Shown: positions 49,401-61,800 of the stretch, piece by piece
Numbering within the stretch: the first letter of the stretch is position 1
Layout of the letters: each line of letters starts with the position of its first letter
Source: Buteo buteo
Lineage: Eukaryota > Chordata > Aves > Accipitriformes > Accipitridae
Length of the DNA stretch: 64,000 bases
NCBI RefSeq assembly: GCF_964188355.1
Contig: NW_027439231.1
Coordinates: 1-64,000, forward strand
Direction of reading: 5' to 3'
Notes under the pieces: generated by a model
What the model was told of the DNA's origin: nothing
The model's database searches: none
What the model saw: only the letters and a program-made list of their open reading frames with translations
Made by a program: the position numbers and the translations under genes

Positions 49401-50623
49401 CGACCTGATGCTCCAGGGTAGGCCTGGCTTCCCTTCCCGACGCTCTGGTGTAGTACCGGTAACCACGCCCGGTGCTCCAGCGTAATGCCAGGGTTCCCCC
49501 GTCAGTACTCCGGGGTAGTACCGGTACCCCCGCCCGGTGCTTCGAAGTAGTACCCGTATACCACCGTTGGTACTCCGGGGTACACCTGCTGTGCCTACAA
49601 GCACGCGGGTTGAGAACCAGCCGTCCTACCTGACCCTCGGCGGTAGGCCCGGTGTCCATAGGCGACGTTCCGGGATAGAACCCGTTCCCACAACAGTACT
49701 ATGGGCCCGTGACAGAACCCTTTGTGATGCGCCGGAGTTCTAACTGTTGTCCCAACAGGCACACGGTGTTAGATCTCAGCCTCCCATCCTGACCCTCCAG
49801 GGTAGGCCCGGTATCCCGACCTGATGCTCCGGTGTAGGCCTGGCGTCCCTTCCCGACGCTCTGGTGTAGTACCCGTAACCCCGCCCGGTGCTCCAGGGTA
49901 GTACCCATATACCCCCGTCGGTACTCCAGGGTAGTACCGGTACCCCCGTTGGTACTGCGGTCTAGTACCCGTATACCCCTGTCGGTACTCCGCGGTACAC
50001 CTGCTGTCCCTACAGGCGCGCGGGTTTAGACCCACCCTTCCTACTTGACCCTTCGCGTTAGGCCCGGTGTCCATAGGCGATGTTCCGGGTTAGAACATGT
50101 TCCCACAACAGTACTATGGGCCAGTGGCAGAACCCTTTGTGATGCGCCGGAGTTCTAACTGTTGTTCCAACGGGCGCGCGGTGTTAGATCTCAGCCTCCC
50201 ATCTTGACCCTCCAGGGTAGGCCCGGTATCCTTCTCTGAAGCTCTAGGGTAGGCCTGGTGTCCCTTCCCGACGCTCTGGTGTAGTACCAGTAACCCCGCC
50301 CGGTGCTCCAAGGTAGTACCCGTATACCCCCATCGGTACTCCGGAGCAGTAACGGTACCCCCGTTGGTGCTGAGGTGTAGTACACGTATACCCCCGTCGG
50401 TACTCCGGGGTACACCTGCTGTCCCTAGGGGCGCGCGGGTTTAGACCCACCCTTCCTACTTGACCCTCGGCGGTAGGCCCGGTGTCCATAGGCGACGTTC
50501 CGGGATAGAACCCGTTCCCACAACAGTACTATGGGCCCGTGGCAGAACCCTTTGTGATGCGCCGGAGTTCTAACTGTTGTCCCAACAGGCACGCGGTGTT
50601 AGATCCCGGCCCCCCATCCTGAA
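46476..50623. repeat. 2,074-bp pentamer tandem duplication (two copies)
   Basis: Copy 1 holds B2 46832, A 47245, E 47661 and D 48076, flanked by the C at 46417 and the junction C at 48491. Copy 2 holds B2 48906, A 49319, E 49735 and D 50150, then the hybrid at 50565. The offset is exactly 2,074 bp. Shared rare variants include CTTCGAAGTAG in the A monomers (near 47468 and 49542) and GCTCCAAGGTAG in the D monomers. The joint lies between 48549 and 48630, so copy ends carry about 80 bp of uncertainty. Confidence 0.9.
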
Positions 50624-52002
50624 CCTCCAGGGTAGGCACGGTATCCCGACCTGATGCTCCGGGGTAGGCCTGGCGTCCCTTCCCGACGCTCTGGTGTAGT
50701 ACCCGTAACCCCGCCCGGTGCTCCGAGGTAGTACCCGTATACCCCCATCGGTACTCCAGAGCAGTAACGGTACCCCCGTTGGTACTCCGGTGTAGTACCC
50801 GTATACCCCGTCGTTACTCCGGGGTACACCTGCTGGCCTACAAGCACGCGGGTTGAGAACCAGCCTTCCTACCTGACCCTCGGCGGTAGGCCCGGTGTCC
50901 ATAGGCGATGTTCCGGGATAGAACCCGTTCCCACAACAGTACTATGGGCCCGTGGCAGAACCCTTTGTGATGCGCCGGAGTTCTAACTGTTGTCCCAACA
51001 GGCACGCGGTGTTAGATCCCGGCCCCCCATCCTGACCCTCCAGGGTAGGCACGGTATCCCGACCTGATGCTCCAGGGTAGGCCTGGCTTCCCTTCCCAAC
51101 GCTCTGGTGTAGTACCGGTAACCACGCCCGGTGCTCCAGCGTAATGCCAGGGTTCCCCCGTCAGTACTCCGGGGTAGTACCGGTACCCCCGCCCGGTACT
51201 TCGAGGTAGTACCCGTATACCACCGTTGGTACTCCGGGGTACACCTGCTGTGCCTACAAGCACGCGGGTTGAGAACCAGCCGTCCTACCTGACCCTCGGC
51301 GGTAGGCCCGGTGTCCATAGGCGACGTTCCGGGATAGAACCCGTTCCCACAACAGTACTATGGGCCCGTGGCAGAACCCTTTGTGATGCGCCGGAGTTCT
51401 AACTGTTGTCCCAACATGCACACGGTGTTAGATCCCGGCCCCCCATCCTGACCCTCCAGGGTAGGCCCGGTATCCCGACCTGATGCTCCGGGGTAGGCCT
51501 GGCGTCCCTTCCCGACGCTCTGGTGTAGTACCCGTAACCCCGCCCGGTGCTCCAGAGTAGTACCCATATATCCCCGTCGGTACTCCAGGGTAGTACCGGT
51601 ACCTCCGTTGGTACTCCGGTGTAGTACACGTATACCCCTGTCGGTACTCCGGGGTACACCTGCTGTCCCTACGGGCGCGCGGGTTTAGACCCACCCTTCC
51701 TACTTGACCCTTCGCGTTAGGCCCGGTGTCCATAGGCGATGTTCCGGGTTAGAACATGTTCCCACAACAGTACTATGGGCCAGTGGCAGAACCCTTTGTG
51801 ATGCGCCGGAGTTCTAACTGTTGTTCCAACGGGCGCGCGGTGTTAGATCTCAGCCTCCCATCTTGACCCTCCAGGGTAGGCCCGGTATCCTTATCTGAAG
51901 CTCTAGGGTAGGCCTGGTGTCCCTTCCCGACGCTCTGGTGTAGTACCAGTAACCCCGCCCGGTGCTCCGAGGTAGTACCCGTATACCCCCGTCGGTACTC
52001 CG
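50565..52002. repeat. Mixed monomers between two duplications
   Basis: A C/B1 hybrid at 50565, A at 50978, C at 51394 and the left part of B2 at 51809. The hybrid carries the private GAACCTCCAGG in U1, shared with the C at 48491, and then switches to class B from U4 (CTCCGAGGTAG). That switch, together with the 2,074-bp duplication, shows that the original pentamer's C monomer was broken by recombination here. The A and C copies resemble members of the nonamer and trimer tracts. Confidence 0.82.
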
Positions 52003-55000
52003 GAGCAGTAACGGTACCCCCGTTGGTACTCCGGTGTAGTACCCGTATACCCCGTCGTTACTCCGGGGTACACCTGCTGGCCTACAAGCACGCGGGTTGA
52101 GAACCAGCCTTCCTACCTGACCCTCGGCGGTAGGCCCGGTGTCCATAGGCGATGTTCCGGGATAGAACCCGTTCCCACAACAGTACTATGGGCCCGTGGC
52201 AGAACCCTTTGTGATGCGCCGGAGTTCTAACTGTTGTCCCAACAGGCACGCGGTGTTAGATCCCGGCCCCCCATCCTGACCCTCCAGGGTAGGCACGGTA
52301 TCCCGACCTGATGCTCCAGGGTAGGCCTGGCTTCCCTTCCCGACGCTCTGGTGTAGTACCGGTAACCACGCCCGGTGCTCCAGCGTAATGCCAGGGTTCC
52401 CCCGTCAGTACTCCGGGGTAGTACCGGTACCCCCGCCCGGTGCTTCGAGGTAGTACCCGTATACCACCGTTGGTACTCCGGGGTACACCTGCTGTGCCTA
52501 CAAGCACGCGGGTTGAGAACCAGCCGTCCTACCTGACCCTCGGCGGTAGGCCCGGTGTCCATAGGCGACGTTCCGGGATAGAACCCGTTCCCACAACAGT
52601 ACTATGGGCCCGTGGCAGAACCCTTTGTGATGCGCCGGAGTTCTAACTGTTGTCCCAACAGGCACACGGTGTTAGATCTCAGCCTCCCATCCTGACCCTC
52701 CAGGGTAGGCCCGGTATCCCGACCTGATGCTCCGGTGTAGGCCTGGCGTCCCTTCCCGACGCTCTGGTGTAGTACCCGTAACCCCGCCCGGTGCTCCAGG
52801 GTAGTACCCATATACCCCCGTCGGTACTCCAGGGTAGTACCGGTACCCCCGTTGGTACTGCGGTCTAGTACCCGTATACCCCTGTCGGTACTCCGGGGTA
52901 CACCTGCTGTCCCTACAGGCGCGCGGGTTTAGACCCACCCTTCCTACCTGACCCTCGGCGGTAGGCCCGGTGTCCATAGGCGATGTTCCGGGTTAGAACA
53001 TGTTCCCACAACAGTACTATGGGCCAGTGGCAGAACCCTTTGTGATGCGCCGGAGTTCTAACTGTTGTTCCAACGGGCGCGCGGTGTTAGATCTCAGCCT
53101 CCCATCTTGACCCTCCAGGGTAGGCCCGGTATCCTTCTCTGAAGCTCTAGGGTAGGCCTGGTGTCCCTTCCCGACGCTCTGGTGTAGTACCAGTAACCCC
53201 GCCCGGTGCTCCGAGGTAGTACCCGTATACCCCCGTCGGTACTCCGGAGCAGTAACGGTACCCCCGTTGGTACTCCGGTGTAGTACCCGTATACCCCGTC
53301 GTTACTCCGGGGTACACCTGCTGGCCTACAAGCACGCGGGTTGAGAACCAGCCTTCCTACCTGACCCTCGGCGGTAGGCCCGGTGTCCATAGGCGATGTT
53401 CCGGGATAGAACCCGTTCCCACAACAGTACTATGGGCCCGTGGCAGAACCCTTTGTGATGCGCCGGAGTTCTAACTGTTGTCCCAACAGGCACGCGGTGT
53501 TAGATCCCGGCCCCCCATCCTGACCCTCCAGGGTAGGCACGGTATCCCGACCTGATGCTCCAGGGTAGGCCTGGCTTCCCTTCCCGACGCTCTGGTGTAG
53601 TACCGGTAACCACGCCCGGTGCTCCAGCGTAATGCCAGGGTTCCCCCGTCAGTACTCCGGGGTAGTACCGGTACCCCCGCCCGGTGCTTCGAGGTAGTAC
53701 CCGTATACCACCGTTGGTACTCCGGGGTACACCTGCTGTGCCTACAAGCACGCGGGTTGAGAACCAGCCGTCCTACCTGACCCTCGGCGGTAGGCCCGGT
53801 GTCCATAGGCGACGTTCCGGGATAGAACCCGTTCCCACAACAGTACTATGGGCCCGTGACAGAACCCTTTGTGATGCGCCGGAGTTCTAACTGTTGTCCC
53901 AACAGGCACACGGTGTTAGATCTCAGCCTCCCATCCTGACCCTCCAGGGTAGGCCCGGTATCCCGACCTGATGCTCCGGTGTAGGCCTGGCGTCCCTTCC
54001 CGACGCTCTGGTGTAGTACCCGTAACCTCGCCCGGTGCTCCAGGGTAGTACCCATATACCCCCGTCGGTACTCCAGGGTACTACCGGTACCCCCGTTGGT
54101 ACTGCGGTCTAGTACCCGTATACCCCTGTCGGTACTCCGGGGTACACCTGCTGTCCCTACGGGCGCGCGGGTTTAGACCCACCCTTCCTACTTGACCCTT
54201 CGCGTTAGGCCCGGTGTCCATAGGCGATGTTCCGGGTTAGAACATGTTCCCACAACAGTACTATGGGCCAGTGGCAGAACCCTTTGTGATGCACCGGAGT
54301 TCTAACTGTTGTTCCAACGGGCGCGCGGTGTTAGATCTCAGCCTCCCATCTTGACCCTCCAGGGTAGGCCCGGTATCCTTCTCTGAAGCTCTAGGGTAGG
54401 CCTGGTGTCCCTTCCCGACGCTCTGGTGTAGTACCAGTAACCCCGCCCGGTGCTCCGAGGTAGTACCCGTATACCCCCATCGGTACTCCGGAGCAGTAAC
54501 GGTACCCCCGTTGGTGCTGAGGTGTAGTACACGTATACCCCCGTCGGTACTCCGGGGTACACCTGCTGTCCCTAGGGGCGCGCGGGTTTAGACCCACCCT
54601 TCCTACTTGACCCTCGGCGGTAGGCCCGGTGTCCATAGGCGACGTTCCGGGATAGAACCCGTTCCCACAACAGTACTATGGGCCCGTGGCAGAACCCTTT
54701 GTGATGCGCCGGAGTTCTAACTGTTGTCCCAACAGGCACGCGGTGTTAGATCCCGGCCCCCCATCCTGACCCTCCAGGGTAGGCCCGGTATCCCGACCTG
54801 ATGCTCCGGTGTAGGCCTGGCGTCCCTTCCCGACGCTCTGGTGTAGTACCCGTAACCCCGCCCGGTGCTCCAGAGTAGTACCCATATATCCCCGTCGGTA
54901 CTCCAGGGTAGTACCGGTACCTCCGTTGGTACTCCGGTGTAGTACACGTATACCCCTGTCGGTACTCCGGGGTACACCTGCTGTCCCTACGGGCGCGCGG

Positions 55001-55320
55001 GTTTAGACCCACCCTTCCTACTTGACCCTTCGCGTTAGGCCCGGTGTCCATAGGCGATGTTCCGGGTTAGAACATGTTCCCACAACAGTACTATGGGCCA
55101 GTGGCAGAACCCTTTGTGATGCGCCGGAGTTCTAACTGTTGTTCCAAAGGGCGCGCGGTGTTAGATCTCAGCCTCCCATCTTGACCCTCCAGGGTAGGCC
55201 CGGTATCCTTCTCTGAAGCTCTAGGGTAGGCCTGGTGTCCCTTCCCGACGCTCTGGTGTAGTACCAGTAACCCCGCCCGGTGCTCCGAGGTAGTACCCGT
55301 ATACCCCCGTCGGTACTCCA
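52003..55320. repeat. 3,318-bp octamer tandem duplication, copy 1
   Basis: Monomers A 52222, E 52638, B2 53053, A 53466, E1 53882, D 54297 and C 54712, with the B2 monomers at 51809 and 55127 cut by the ends. The same series recurs exactly 3,318 bp to the right. The B2 at 55127 is chimeric. Its left part shares CCAAAGGG, TCCTTCTCTG and CTCCAGAGCAG with the B2 at 58445, whereas the B2 at 51809 has CCAACGGG, TCCTTATCTG and CTCCGGAGCAG. The joint is between 55320 and 55422. Confidence 0.9.
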
Positions 55321-58300
55321 GAGCAGTAACGGTACCCCCGTTGGTACTCCGGTGTAGTACCCGTATACCCCGTCGTTACTCCGGGGTACACCTGCTGGCC
55401 TACAAGCACGCGGGTTGAGAACCAGCCTTCCTACCTGACCCTCGGCGGTAGGCCCGGTGTCCATAGGCGATGTTCCGGGATAGAACCCGTTCCCACAACA
55501 GTACTATGGGCCCGTGGCAGAACCCTTTGTGATGCGCCGGAGTTCTAACTGTTGTCCCAACAGGCACGCGGTGTTAGATCCCGGCCCCCCATCCTGACCC
55601 TCCAGGGTAGGCACGGTATCCCGACCTGATGCTCCAGGGTAGGCCTGGCTTCCCTTCCCGACGCTCTGGTGTAGTACCGGTAACCACGCCCGGTGCTCCA
55701 GCGTAATGCCAGGGTTCCCCCGTCAGTACTCCGGGGTAGTACCGGTACCCCCGCCCGGTGCTTCGAGGTAGTACCCGTATACCACCGTTGGTACTCCGGG
55801 GTACACCTGCTGTGCCTACAAGCACGCGGGTTGAGAACCAGCCGTCCTACCTGACCCTCGGCGGTAGGCCCGGTGTCCATAGGCGACGTTCCGGGATAGA
55901 ACCCGTTCCCACAACAGTACTATGGGCCCGTGGCAGAACCCTTTGTGATGCGCCGGAGTTCTAACTGTTGTCCCAACAGGCACACGGTGTTAGATCTCAG
56001 CCTCCCATCCTGACCCTCCAGGGTAGGCCCGGTATCCCGACCTGATGCTCCGGTGTAGGCCTGGCGTCCCTTCCCGACGCTCTGGTGTAGTACCCGTAAC
56101 CCCGCCCGGTGCTCCAGGGTAGTACCCATATACCCCCGTCGGTACTCCAGGGTAGTACCGGTACCCCCGTTGGTACTGCGGTCTAGTACCCGTATACCCC
56201 TGTCGGTACTCCGGGGTACACCTGCTGTCCCTACAGGCGCGCGGGTTTAGACCCACCCTTCCTACCTGACCCTCGGCGGTAGGCCCGGTGTCCATAGGCG
56301 ATGTTCCGGGTTAGAACATGTTCCCACAACAGTACTATGGGCCAGTGGCAGAACCCTTTGTGATGCGCCGGAGTTCTAACTGTTGTTCCAACGGGCGCGC
56401 GGTGTTAGATCTCAGCCTCCCATCTTGACCCTCCAGGGTAGGCCCGGTATCCTTCTCTGAAGCTCTAGGGTAGGCCTGGTGTCCCTTCCCGACGCTCTGG
56501 TGTAGTACCAGTAACCCCGCCCGGTGCTCCGAGGTAGTACCCGTATACCCCCGTCGGTACTCCGGAGCAGTAACGGTACCCCCGTTGGTACTCCGGTGTA
56601 GTACCCGTATACCCCGTCGTTACTCCGGGGTACACCTGCTGGCCTACAAGCACGCGGGTTGAGAACCAGCCTTCCTACCTGACCCTCGGCGGTAGGCCCG
56701 GTGTCCATAGGCGATGTTCCGGGATAGAACCCGTTCCCACAACAGTACTATGGGCCCGTGGCAGAACCCTTTGTGATGCGCCGGAGTTCTAACTGTTGTC
56801 CCAACAGGCACGCGGTGTTAGATCCCGGCCCCCCATCCTGACCCTCCAGGGTAGGCACGGTATCCCGACCTGATGCTCCAGGGTAGGCCTGGCTTCCCTT
56901 CCCGACGCTCTGGTGTAGTACCGGTAACCACGCCCGGTGCTCCAGCGTAATGCCAGGGTTCCCCCGTCAGTACTCCGGGGTAGTACCGGTACCCCCGCCC
57001 GGTGCTTCGAGGTAGTACCCGTATACCACCGTTGGTACTCCGGGGTACACCTGCTGTGCCTACAAGCACGCGGGTTGAGAACCAGCCGTCCTACCTGACC
57101 CTCGGCGGTAGGCCCGGTGTCCATAGGCGACGTTCCGGGATAGAACCCGTTCCCACAACAGTACTATGGGCCCGTGACAGAACCCTTTGTGATGCGCCGG
57201 AGTTCTAACTGTTGTCCCAACAGGCACACGGTGTTAGATCTCAGCCTCCCATCCTGACCCTCCAGGGTAGGCCCGGTATCCCGACCTGATGCTCCGGTGT
57301 AGGCCTGGCGTCCCTTCCCGACGCTCTGGTGTAGTACCCGTAACCTCGCCCGGTGCTCCAGGGTAGTACCCATATACCCCCGTCGGTACTCCAGGGTACT
57401 ACCGGTACCCCCGTTGGTACTGCGGTCTAGTACCCGTATACCCCTGTCGGTACTCCGGGGTACACCTGCTGTCCCTACGGGCGCGCGGGTTTAGACCCAC
57501 CCTTCCTACTTGACCCTTCGCGTTAGGCCCGGTGTCCATAGGCGATGTTCCGGGTTAGAACATGTTCCCACAACAGTACTATGGGCCAGTGGCAGAACCC
57601 TTTGTGATGCACCGGAGTTCTAACTGTTGTTCCAACGGGCGCGCGGTGTTAGATCTCAGCCTCCCATCTTGACCCTCCAGGGTAGGCCCGGTATCCTTCT
57701 CTGAAGCTCTAGGGTAGGCCTGGTGTCCCTTCCCGACGCTCTGGTGTAGTACCAGTAACCCCGCCCGGTGCTCCGAGGTAGTACCCGTATACCCCCATCG
57801 GTACTCCGGAGCAGTAACGGTACCCCCGTTGGTGCTGAGGTGTAGTACACGTATACCCCCGTCGGTACTCCGGGGTACACCTGCTGTCCCTAGGGGCGCG
57901 CGGGTTTAGACCCACCCTTCCTACTTGACCCTCGGCGGTAGGCCCGGTGTCCATAGGCGACGTTCCGGGATAGAACCCGTTCCCACAACAGTACTATGGG
58001 CCCGTGGCAGAACCCTTTGTGATGCGCCGGAGTTCTAACTGTTGTCCCAACAGGCACGCGGTGTTAGATCCCGGCCCCCCATCCTGACCCTCCAGGGTAG
58101 GCCCGGTATCCCGACCTGATGCTCCGGTGTAGGCCTGGCGTCCCTTCCCGACGCTCTGGTGTAGTACCCGTAACCCCGCCCGGTGCTCCAGAGTAGTACC
58201 CATATATCCCCGTCGGTACTCCAGGGTAGTACCGGTACCTCCGTTGGTACTCCGGTGTAGTACACGTATACCCCTGTCGGTACTCCGGGGTACACCTGCT

Positions 58301-58638
58301 GTCCCTACGGGCGCGCGGGTTTAGACCCACCCTTCCTACTTGACCCTTCGCGTTAGGCCCGGTGTCCATAGGCGATGTTCCGGGTTAGAACATGTTCCCA
58401 CAACAGTACTATGGGCCAGTGGCAGAACCCTTTGTGATGCGCCGGAGTTCTAACTGTTGTTCCAAAGGGCGCGCGGTGTTAGATCTCAGCCTCCCATCTT
58501 GACCCTCCAGGGTAGGCCCGGTATCCTTCTCTGAAGCTCTAGGGTAGGCCTGGTGTCCCTTCCCGACGCTCTGGTGTAGTACCAGTAACCCCGCCCGGTG
58601 CTCCGAGGTAGTACCCGTATACCCCCGTCGGTACTCCA
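55321..58638. repeat. 3,318-bp octamer tandem duplication, copy 2
   Basis: Monomers A 55540, E 55956, B2 56371, A 56784, E1 57200, D 57615 and C 58030, ending in the B2 at 58445. No difference from copy 1 was seen in the positions compared. The last five monomers (B2-A-E-D-C) form the 2,074-bp pentamer that is continued by the next five (58445-60517), so octamer and pentamer registers overlap here. Confidence 0.9.
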
Positions 58639-58856
58639 GAGCAGTAACGGTACCCCCGTTGGTACTCCGGTGTAGTACCCGTATACCCCGTCGTTACTCC
58701 GGGGTACACCTGCTGGCCTACAAGCACGCGGGTTGAGAACCACCTTCCTACCTGACCCTCGGCGGTAGGCCCGGTGTCCATAGGCTACATACCGGGATAG
58801 AACCCGTTCCCACAACAGTACTATGGGCCCGTGGCAGAACCCTTTGTGATGCGCCG
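58445..58856. repeat. B2 monomer with clustered private mutations (412 bp)
   Basis: This copy has one base missing near 58742 (GAACCACCTTCC where others read GAACCAGCCTTCC). It also has four substitutions within six bases at 58786-58791 (GGCTACATACCGGG where others read GGCGATGTTCCGGG). No other monomer I examined has either change. The deletion merges two minus-strand frames into the longest open frame of the window (132 codons, 58486-58884), which shows how incidental those frames are. Sequencing or consensus error is a plausible alternative. Confidence 0.8.
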
Positions 58857-61800
58857 GAGTTCTAACTGTTGTCCCAACAGGCACGCGGTGTTAGATCCCG
58901 GCCCCCCATCCTGACCCTCCAGGGTAGGCACGGTATCCCGACCTGATGCTCCAGTGTAGGCCTGGCTTCCCTTCCCGACGCTCTGGTGTAGTACCGGTAA
59001 CCACGCCCGGTGCTCCAGCGTAATGCCAGGGTTCCCCCGTCAGTACTCCGGGGTAGTACCGGTACCCCCGCCCGGCGCTTCGAGGTAGTACCCGTATACC
59101 ACCGTTGGTACTCCGGGGTACACCTGCTGTGCCTACAAGCACGCGGGTTGAGAACCAGCCGTCCTACCTGACCCTCGGCGGTAGGCCCGGTGTCCATAGG
59201 CGACGTTCCGGGATAGAACCCGTTCCCACAACAGTACTATGGGCCCGTGACAGAACCCTTTGTGATGCGCCGGAGTTCTAACTGTTGTCCCAACAGGCAC
59301 ACGGTGTTAGATCTCAGCCTCCCATCCTGACCCTCCAGGGTAGGCCCGGTATCCCGACCTGATGCTCCGGTGTAGGCCTGGCGTCCCTTCCCGACGCTCT
59401 GGTGTAGTACCCGTAACCCCGCCCGGTGCTCCAGGGTAGTACCCATATACCCCCGTCGGTACTCCAGGGTAGTACCGGTACCCCCGTTGGTACTGCGGTC
59501 TAGTACCCGTATACCCCTGTCGGTACTCCGGGGTACACCTGCTGTCCCTACAGGCGCGCGGGTTTAGACCCACCCTTCCTACTTGACCCTTCGCGTTAGG
59601 CCCGGTGTCCATAGGCGATGTTCCGGGTTAGAACATGTTCCCACAACAGTACTATGGGCCAGTGGCAGAACCCTTTGTGATGCGCCGGAGTTCTAACTGT
59701 TGTTCCAACGGGCGCGCGGTGTTAGATCTCAGCCTCCCATCTTGACCCTCCAGGGTAGGCCCGGTATCCTTCTCTGAAGCTCTAGGGTAGGCCTGGTGTC
59801 CCTTCCCGACGCTCTGGTGTAGTACCAGTAACCCCGCCCGGTGCTCCGAGGTAGTACCCGTATACCCCCGTCGGTACTCCGGAGCAGTAACGGTACCCCC
59901 GTTGGTGCTGAGGTGTAGTACACGTATACCCCCGTCGGTACTCCGGGGTACACCTGCTGTCCCTAGGGGCGCGCGGGTTTAGACCCACCCTTCCTACTTG
60001 ACCCTCGGCGGTAGGCCCGGTGTCCATAGGCGACGTTCCGGGATAGAACCCGTTCCCACACCAGTACTATGGGCCCGTGGCAGAACCCTTTGTGATGCGC
60101 CGGAGTTCTAACTGTTGTCCCAACAGGCACGCGGTGTTAGATCCCGGCCCCCCATCCTGACCCTCCAGGGTAGGCACGGTATCCCGACCTGATGCTCCGG
60201 GGTAGGCCTGGCGTCCCTTCCCGACGCTCTGGTGTAGTACCCGTAACCCCGCCCGGTGCTCCAGGGTAGTACCCATATACCCCCGTCGGTACTCCAGGGT
60301 AGTACCGGTACCCCCATTGGTACTCCGGTGTAGTACACGTATACCCCTGTCGGTACTCCGGGGTACACCTGCTGTGCCTACAGGCGCGCGGGTTTAGACC
60401 CACCCTTCCTACTTGACCCTTCGCGTTAGGCCCGGTGTCCATAGGCGATGTTCCGGGTTAGAACATGTTCCCACAACAGTACTATGGGCCAGTGGCAGAA
60501 CCCTTTGTGATGCGCCGGAGTTCTAACTGTTGTTCCAAAGGGCGCGCGGTGTTAGATCTCAGCCTCCCATCTTGACCCTCCAGGGTAGGCCCGGTATCCT
60601 TCTCTGAAGCTCTAGGGTAGGCCTGGTGTCCCTTCCCGACGCTCTGGTGTAGTACCAGTAACCCCGCCCGGTGCTCCGAGGTAGTACCCGTATACCCCCG
60701 TCGGTACTCCGGAGCAGTAACGGTACCCCCGTTGGTACTCCGGTGTAGTACCCGTATACCCCGTCGTTACTCCGGGGTACACCTGCTGGCCTACAAGCAC
60801 GCGGGTTGAGAACCAGCCTTCCTACCTGACCCTCGGCGGTAGGCCCGGTGTCCATAGGCGATGTTCCGGGATAGAACCCGTTCCCACAACAGTACTATGG
60901 GCCCGTGGCAGAACCCTTTGTGATGCGCCGGAGTTCTAACTGTTGTCCCAACAGGCACGCGGTGTTAGATCCCAGCCCCCCATCCTGACCCTCCAGGGTA
61001 GGCACGGTATCCCGACCTGATGCTCCAGTGTAGGCCTGGCTTCCCTTCCCGACGCTCTGGTGTAGTACCGGTAACCACGCCCGGTGCTCCAGCGTAATGC
61101 CAGGGTTCCCCCGTCAGTACTCCGGGGTAGTACCGGTACCCCCGCCCGGTGCTTCGAGGTAGTACCCGTATACCACCGTTGGTCCTCCGGGGTACACCTG
61201 CTGTGCCTACAAGCACGCGGGTTGAGAACCAGCCGTCCTACCTGACCCTCGGTGGTAGGCCCGGTGTCCATAGGCGACGTTCCGGGATAGAACCCGTTCC
61301 CACAACAGTACTATGGGCCCGTGACAGAACCCTTTGTGATGCGCCGGAGTTCTAACTGTTGTCCCAACAGGCACACGGTGTTAGATCTCAGCCTCCCATC
61401 CTGACCCTCCAGGGTAGGCCCGGTATCCCGACCTGATGCTCCGGTGTAGGCCTGGCGTCCCTTCCCGACGCTCTGGTGTAGTACCCGTAACCTCGCCCGG
61501 TGCTCCAGCGTAATGCCAGGGTTCCCCCGTCAGTACTCCGGGGTAGTACCGGTACCCCCGCCCGGTACTTCGAGGTAGTACCCGTATACCACCGTTGGTA
61601 CTCCGGGGTACACCTGCTGTGCCTACAAGCACGCGGGTTGAGAACCAGCCGTCCTACCTGACCCTCGGCGGTAGGCCCGGTGTCCATAGGCGACTTTCCG
61701 GGACAGAACCCGTTCCCACAACAGTACTATGGGCCCGTGACAGAACCCTTTGTGATGCGCCGGAGTTCTAACTGTTGTCCCAACAGGCACACGGTGTTAG

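Noticed and set aside
58486..58884. Minus-strand open frames of 60-132 codons in nearly every monomer, with 11-residue periodic peptides such as YYTGVPTGVPV
   Set aside because: Two overlapping frames are open in the same monomers, no frame continues across monomers (415 is not a multiple of 3), and frames shift wherever a unit is 31 or 32 bp. The 11-residue period is just a 33-bp unit translated. There is no consistent start context, and the longest frame arises from a private deletion.
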